From assembly GCA_031278075.1 (NCBI GenBank), contig JAITLE010000248.1, forward strand, positions 1-18,941: a DNA stretch of 18,941 nucleotides. Direction: 5' to 3'. The notes under the pieces were generated by a model, which saw only the letters and a program-made list of their open reading frames with translations, made no database searches and was not told the origin of the DNA. The position numbers and the translations under genes are program-made. Shown in pieces: positions 15,834-18,941 of the stretch. Source of the DNA: Bifidobacteriaceae bacterium. GTDB taxonomy: Bacteria; Actinomycetota; Actinomycetes; Actinomycetales; WQXJ01. How positions within the stretch are numbered: position 1 is the first letter of the stretch; each line of letters opens with the position of its first letter.

Positions 15834-15854
15834 CCGTTCGGCTCGCTCGGGGTC

Positions 15855-17603
15855 TCACCGGTAGACCGGCCCGAGCGTGGCACACGCCCGATAGTCGGCG
15901 GCTTCCGGCTGGTCCGTTCCGAACAGGCCCCACATCCGGGGACGGAACAGCGCCCCGGGCTCTAGGTTGTGCATCGCGACCGGGATGCGCAACATCGCGG
16001 CGAGAGTCACCAGGTCCGCGCCGATGTGCCCAAAGGTGATCGCGCCGTGGTTCGCGCCCCAGTGGTTCATCACCTCGTAGGTGGATGTGAACGCGCCGTG
16101 TCCCGTCAACCGGGGCGCGAACCACGTGGTGGGCCATGTCGGGTCGGTGCGTTGATCCAACACGTCGTGGACTTGAGGCGGCAAGCCGACCGTGACGCCT
16201 TCCGCGATCTGAAGCGCCGGACCCAGCCCCTTCACCAGGTTCAGGCGGCACATCGTGACCGGCATCGCGGGATCGGACAAGAACCGTGTCGAGAAACCTC
16301 CGCCCGGGAAATACTCTCGGTTCGCGGGATGGAACGTCACCCTCGACATGGCCGTGTCCACCGTGGCCTGGTCCAACTCCCAGAACGGCCGCCATCCGCT
16401 GGCGGTGATCGCGTCCAAACTCCCCGAACCGGAGTTGATCAGATGGATCAACCCGTCCGAGGCGTCCCCGTCCAGCCTGTGGCCCGCGACCCGTTCGACC
16501 GCTCGGGGGCTCCAGTATGTGCGCACGTCCGCGAACAACTGACCCCGCCCGGTCAGCAGGTGACCGAACAGCATGGACACCCCATTCAGCGAGTCGTTCT
16601 CGGTGGCGAGGATCTTCGGGCGACGTGGGCCCGACCAGTCGAACGAACTGTTCAGGATCGTCTCCGCGAAGTCCCCGTTCGGGTGGCCGTCCGTCCACTG
16701 CCGTTGCCCTTGGAAGCCTGCCACGATGGCGTCGTGGCCCTGGGCCTCCTCCATGTGCCCGAGTTCGGCGAGCCGTGGGTTGCCTTCCATCAGGTCGGCG
16801 AGCACCAGCGTCATCTTGACCACGTATTCCCATTGGGCGGCGTGCTCGCTGGAGGACAGGACCAGGTCCGGCCGGTTGTTGTCGAAACCCTGCACGCACC
16901 GTCGGCGCGCCCACCCGAGCGCGCGGACGGCGACGTCCGGGTCGTAGATCCCTTGGTCGATCCGCCGGGAGACCTCCGACATGTCGACATACTCGTTCCG
17001 CATCCCCAAATAGTCGAAAAAGAAATCATCTTTCACGACCGAGCCCGCGATCCCCATCGACACCGAACCCACAGACAGATATGACCGGCCGCGCATCTGG
17101 GCCACCGCCAAACCCGCCCGAGCGAACCGGGTCAAAGCCGCGGCGACATCCCTTGGGATCGCCAGGTCTGAAGAGTCCTGCACATCGTGGCCGTAGACCG
17201 CGAACGCGGGGATCCCGCGCTGCGCGTAAGCCGACATCACCGCCGCCAAATACACTGCGCCGGGCCGTTCTGTTCCGTTGAATCCCCACACCGCGTGCGG
17301 CATCGTCGGATCGAGATCCATCGTCTCGGTGCCGTAACACCAACACGGCGTCACCGTGATCGTCAAACCCACTCCCGCCGCCGCGAATTTCTGCGCGCAG
17401 GCGGCCGCCTCCACCACCCCGCCGATCGTCGTGTCAGCGACCACACACCGCACAGGCTGGCCGTCCCGGTACCGCAGCGCGCCTGAAAGCAACTCCGCCA
17501 CTGCTCGCGCCTGCGCCATGGTTTGACCCTCCAGCGACTCCCGCACCCCACGCCGGCGCCCGTCAATCGTCGGACGGACGCCGATGACTGGATAAACATC
17601 CAT
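15855..17603 (-). CDS. fucI: L-fucose isomerase
   Basis: FucI converts L-fucose to L-fuculose (and D-arabinose to D-ribulose) with Mn2+ in the cytoplasm. The 582-residue length matches the family. Signature stretches are close to E. coli FucI: SMGIAGSVVKDDFFFDYLGM, the VSRRIDQGIYD segment, LNSSFDWSGPR, ATENDSLNGVSMLFGHLLTG, ADVRTYWSP, HLINSGSGSLD, NLVKGLGPALQIAEG, and TWPTTWFAPRLTGHGAFTS. The Mn ligands are in place: Glu335 (ATEND), Asp359 (ADVRT) and His519 (GANHG), corresponding to Glu337, Asp361 and His528 of E. coli. The ATG at 17603 has GAGAGGAG about seven bases upstream. It follows fucA after 55 bases. Confidence 0.96.
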   Translation of the reverse strand: MDVYPVIGVRPTIDGRRRGVRESLEGQTMAQARAVAELLSGALRYRDGQPVRCVVADTTIGGVVEAAACAQKFAAAGVGLTITVTPCWCYGTETMDLDPTMPHAVWGFNGTERPGAVYLAAVMSAYAQRGIPAFAVYGHDVQDSSDLAIPRDVAAALTRFARAGLAVAQMRGRSYLSVGSVSMGIAGSVVKDDFFFDYLGMRNEYVDMSEVSRRIDQGIYDPDVAVRALGWARRRCVQGFDNNRPDLVLSSSEHAAQWEYVVKMTLVLADLMEGNPRLAELGHMEEAQGHDAIVAGFQGQRQWTDGHPNGDFAETILNSSFDWSGPRRPKILATENDSLNGVSMLFGHLLTGRGQLFADVRTYWSPRAVERVAGHRLDGDASDGLIHLINSGSGSLDAITASGWRPFWELDQATVDTAMSRVTFHPANREYFPGGGFSTRFLSDPAMPVTMCRLNLVKGLGPALQIAEGVTVGLPPQVHDVLDQRTDPTWPTTWFAPRLTGHGAFTSTYEVMNHWGANHGAITFGHIGADLVTLAAMLRIPVAMHNLEPGALFRPRMWGLFGTDQPEAADYRACATLGPVYR

Positions 17604-17658
17604 CAGTCGAACTCCTCTCGTTGTGTCTCACGTTGAAAAACATCGGCGGTCCCGCATC

Positions 17659-18366
17659 TCAAAACGGCTGTCCATAACCGCCCAGACGAACCGTCACATC
17701 CTCGATTTGTTGGTTCGTCAACACCGTTGGGCGGCCGGCCGCGGCCGCCATCAACCACACCCGGCATTGCCACTCCAACACCTCGGCGCGTTCCAGGGCG
17801 TCTTCCAGAGACGCGCCCACCGTCAAGGCGCCGTGGTTCGCGAGGAGACACGCCGAACGGCCCAGCATCGCCGCGGTGGCGGCAGCCGCCAGCTGTGGCG
17901 TCCCGAACGTCGCATAGGCCGCCACTCGGACGGGGCCGCCCATTCCCGCCAGCGCGTAATGAATCGATGGCAGCTCCGTCACCAGGGTCGACACCGCTGT
18001 GGCCGCCGGGCTATGAGTGTGCACCACCGCTCGGACGGCTTCGCCGTGCCCGATGCCGTCCGGTTCGGTGTCCGCGCCGCCGTGCTCGGCGCCGTCCCCG
18101 CCGTGCCGGTACATCGCCAGGTGCATCGCCAACTCGCTCGTCGGCGCGCGCCGGCCTGCCACGACGCGCCCAGCCGGATCGACCTCCACCAGGTCAGCCA
18201 CCGTCATCGCGTCGTAGCGGACACCCGACGGCGTCACCACCACCCGATCGGGTTCCAGTAGCGCCGACACGTTCCCAGCCGTCCCCACGACTAAGCCGTC
18301 GCGTCTGAGTCTGCGACAAGCCTCGACGACAGCTGACCTGGGGTCGTCCGACGCCGCCGCGGTCAT
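17659..18366 (-). CDS. fucA: Class II aldolase, L-fuculose-phosphate aldolase
   Basis: FucA splits L-fuculose-1-phosphate into dihydroxyacetone phosphate and L-lactaldehyde. The 235-residue protein has the class II aldolase pattern: RDGLVVGTAGNVSALLEPD with the phosphate-binding turn, VVTPSGVRYDAM, and the Zn ligands Glu78 (TSELAMH), His116 and His118 (VVHTHS) and His178 (LLANHGAL). Between Glu78 and His116 there is a Gly/Asp/His-rich insertion of roughly 20 residues (RHGGDGAEHGGADTEPDGIG) compared with the compact E. coli enzyme. The ATG at 18366 overlaps the stop of the LPRTG protein gene (ATGA). Other class II aldolases use rhamnulose- or ribulose-phosphate; the fucI neighbour favours fuculose-phosphate. 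Confidence 0.88.
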   Translation of the reverse strand: MTAAASDDPRSAVVEACRRLRRDGLVVGTAGNVSALLEPDRVVVTPSGVRYDAMTVADLVEVDPAGRVVAGRRAPTSELAMHLAMYRHGGDGAEHGGADTEPDGIGHGEAVRAVVHTHSPAATAVSTLVTELPSIHYALAGMGGPVRVAAYATFGTPQLAAAATAAMLGRSACLLANHGALTVGASLEDALERAEVLEWQCRVWLMAAAAGRPTVLTNQQIEDVTVRLGGYGQPF

Positions 18367-18749
18367 ATGCCGGTCTCGCGTCGGCGCCGCCTGAGGCAGG
18401 CGCCCGCCACGACTAGTCCGAACCCCACGATCAGCAGCCCACCCACGATCGCGCCGGTGCGCGGCAGCGAACCTCCGTCGTCAGGGGGTTGCCCTGTGTC
18501 GGTGGCGGACGGTCCGGTCACGCCCCCGCCGCTCGGGCCGGTCGGGGTGGCTGAAGCGCCCGCGCTCGTCGAGGACGGCCCCGTGGGCGAGGTCTCGGTC
18601 GATTCCGGCCCGATCGAGACGTCCACGACGACGTCGTCCGAGTAGGCGGCCCGCGGCCAGCCGAACTCCAAACCCGCGACCACCGCGGCGATCATGACCA
18701 GCCAAAATAGCCATCTGCGGCGGACTTGGCCGCCGGTTCCATCCATCAT
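18363..18749 (-). CDS. Mini cell-wall-anchored protein with LPRTG sorting signal
   Basis: This 128-residue protein consists almost only of targeting elements. A basic N-terminus and hydrophobic signal segment (RRRWLFWLVMIAAVVAGLEF, 11-29) precede a short exported part beginning near AAYSDDVVVDVSIGP. A Ser/Thr/Pro/Gly linker (about 48-93) leads to LPRTG at 95-99, a hydrophobic helix (about 100-118) and the positive tail CLRRRRRETGI. A housekeeping-type sortase should cleave between Thr98 and Gly99 and attach it to peptidoglycan. Its ATG overlaps the stop of the upstream repeat protein, and its stop overlaps the fucA ATG, both ATGA. In outline it resembles the small LPXTG components found beside larger surface proteins, but the partner is cut off by the window edge. 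Confidence 0.85.
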   Translation of the reverse strand: MMDGTGGQVRRRWLFWLVMIAAVVAGLEFGWPRAAYSDDVVVDVSIGPESTETSPTGPSSTSAGASATPTGPSGGGVTGPSATDTGQPPDDGGSLPRTGAIVGGLLIVGFGLVVAGACLRRRRRETGI

Positions 18750-18941
18750 CGGCCTGTCTCCTGTTCTAAACGGTCGCCCTCAAACCGGTCGATCTGTTCT
18801 GCGGGGTTCGCGGGGTCCGGGGGGTCCACGGGGTCCACGGGGTCCGGGGTGTCCGGGGTGTCCGCGGGGTCCGCGGGGTCCGGGGTGTCCGGGGTGTCCG
18901 GGGTGTCCGGGGTGTCCACGGGGTCCGCGGGGTCCGGGGTG
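18746..18941 (-). CDS. C-terminal end of a protein with a TPD/PAD/PVD repeat tail (partial)
   Basis: The - strand frame is open from the right edge to the TGA at 18748-18746. The 64 visible residues begin with fifteen tripeptides (TPD, PAD, PVD, PPD, last PAN), then PAEQIDRFEG and DRLEQETGR. The stop overlaps the ATG of the LPRTG gene by three bases (ATGA), which supports this as the true frame. Only an acidic, Pro-rich, presumably extended tail is visible, with no membrane helix or sorting signal. The domain that defines the protein lies beyond the window, so it cannot be named. A surface or wall-spanning role is plausible from the neighbour only. Confidence 0.7.
   Translation of the reverse strand, partial: TPDPADPVDTPDTPDTPDTPDPADPADTPDTPDPVDPVDPPDPANPAEQIDRFEGDRLEQETGR
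18801..18941. repeat. 9-bp G-rich tandem repeat array reaching the window edge
   Basis: About fifteen nonamers of types GGTGTCCGG, GGGTCCGCG and GGGTCCACG follow one another, with at least three variants interspersed in blocks. On the - strand they encode the TPD/PAD/PVD tripeptides in frame. Each unit holds a run of three to four G on the + strand, which gives quadruplex potential. The array continues past the window, so its full length is unknown. Confidence 0.9.

Noticed and set aside
15770..15883. Longer start of the sugar kinase at 15883
   Set aside because: It would overlap the fucI end, read through the intergenic hairpin and add 38 residues of Gly/Pro/Ser-rich sequence before the conserved first strand.
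18801..18941. CRISPR-like array
   Set aside because: The units are contiguous nonamers with no unique spacers, and they encode an in-frame tripeptide tail.

Overview
The window is high-GC DNA with long open frames, GTG starts and strong G/C preference at third codon positions. It comes from an actinomycete (Actinomycetota). The lineage is supported by protein families and neighbours typical of that phylum: a DUF4439 lipoprotein near nusA, the DUF2342 zincin / PDZ-Lon (YlbL-like) / UPF0182 trio, an IF2 with a long Pro/Gly/Ala-rich N-terminal region, and an LPXTG-type anchor protein. I cannot assign a genus.

Region 1 (1-7733) is the nusA-infB translation/RNA maturation cluster on the + strand: nusA, ylxR, infB, rbfA, truB, truA, mostly overlapping by 1-32 bases. 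A DUF4439-type lipoprotein gene is transcribed divergently from nusA. No rimP lies in its usual place in front of nusA. truA follows truB with a GTGA overlap and carries an in-frame TGA at codon 30, so as written it is broken. infB is preceded by an 11-bp hairpin next to its ribosome binding site.

Region 2 (7734-13582) holds a DUF2342 zincin-like protein (- strand), then divergently a membrane-anchored PDZ plus Lon-type protease and a large UPF0182 membrane protein (+ strand). A long stem-loop follows, then a recognisable promoter and an initiator tRNA-fMet(CAU).

Region 3 (13645-18941) is one leftward gene string. In transcription order it contains: the C-terminal end of a protein with a T-P-D/P-A-D/P-V-D repeat tail (entering from the right edge), a mini LPRTG surface protein, L-fuculose-phosphate aldolase (fucA), L-fucose isomerase (fucI), a RhaB/FucK-type FGGY kinase, a short probable antitoxin and a PIN-domain (VapC-like) toxin. 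Four of the six junctions are 3-4 base ATGA/GTGA overlaps; the exceptions are fucA-fucI (55 bases) and fucI-kinase (85 bases with a hairpin). The three sugar enzymes form a complete L-fucose route: L-fucose to L-fuculose to L-fuculose-1-phosphate to dihydroxyacetone phosphate plus L-lactaldehyde. The unusual part is that a wall-anchored protein pair precedes these genes and a toxin-antitoxin pair follows them, all apparently translationally coupled. No transporter or regulator is visible inside the window; the operon promoter must lie beyond 18941 or inside the string.

No insertion sequence, CRISPR array, rRNA or phage gene was seen.
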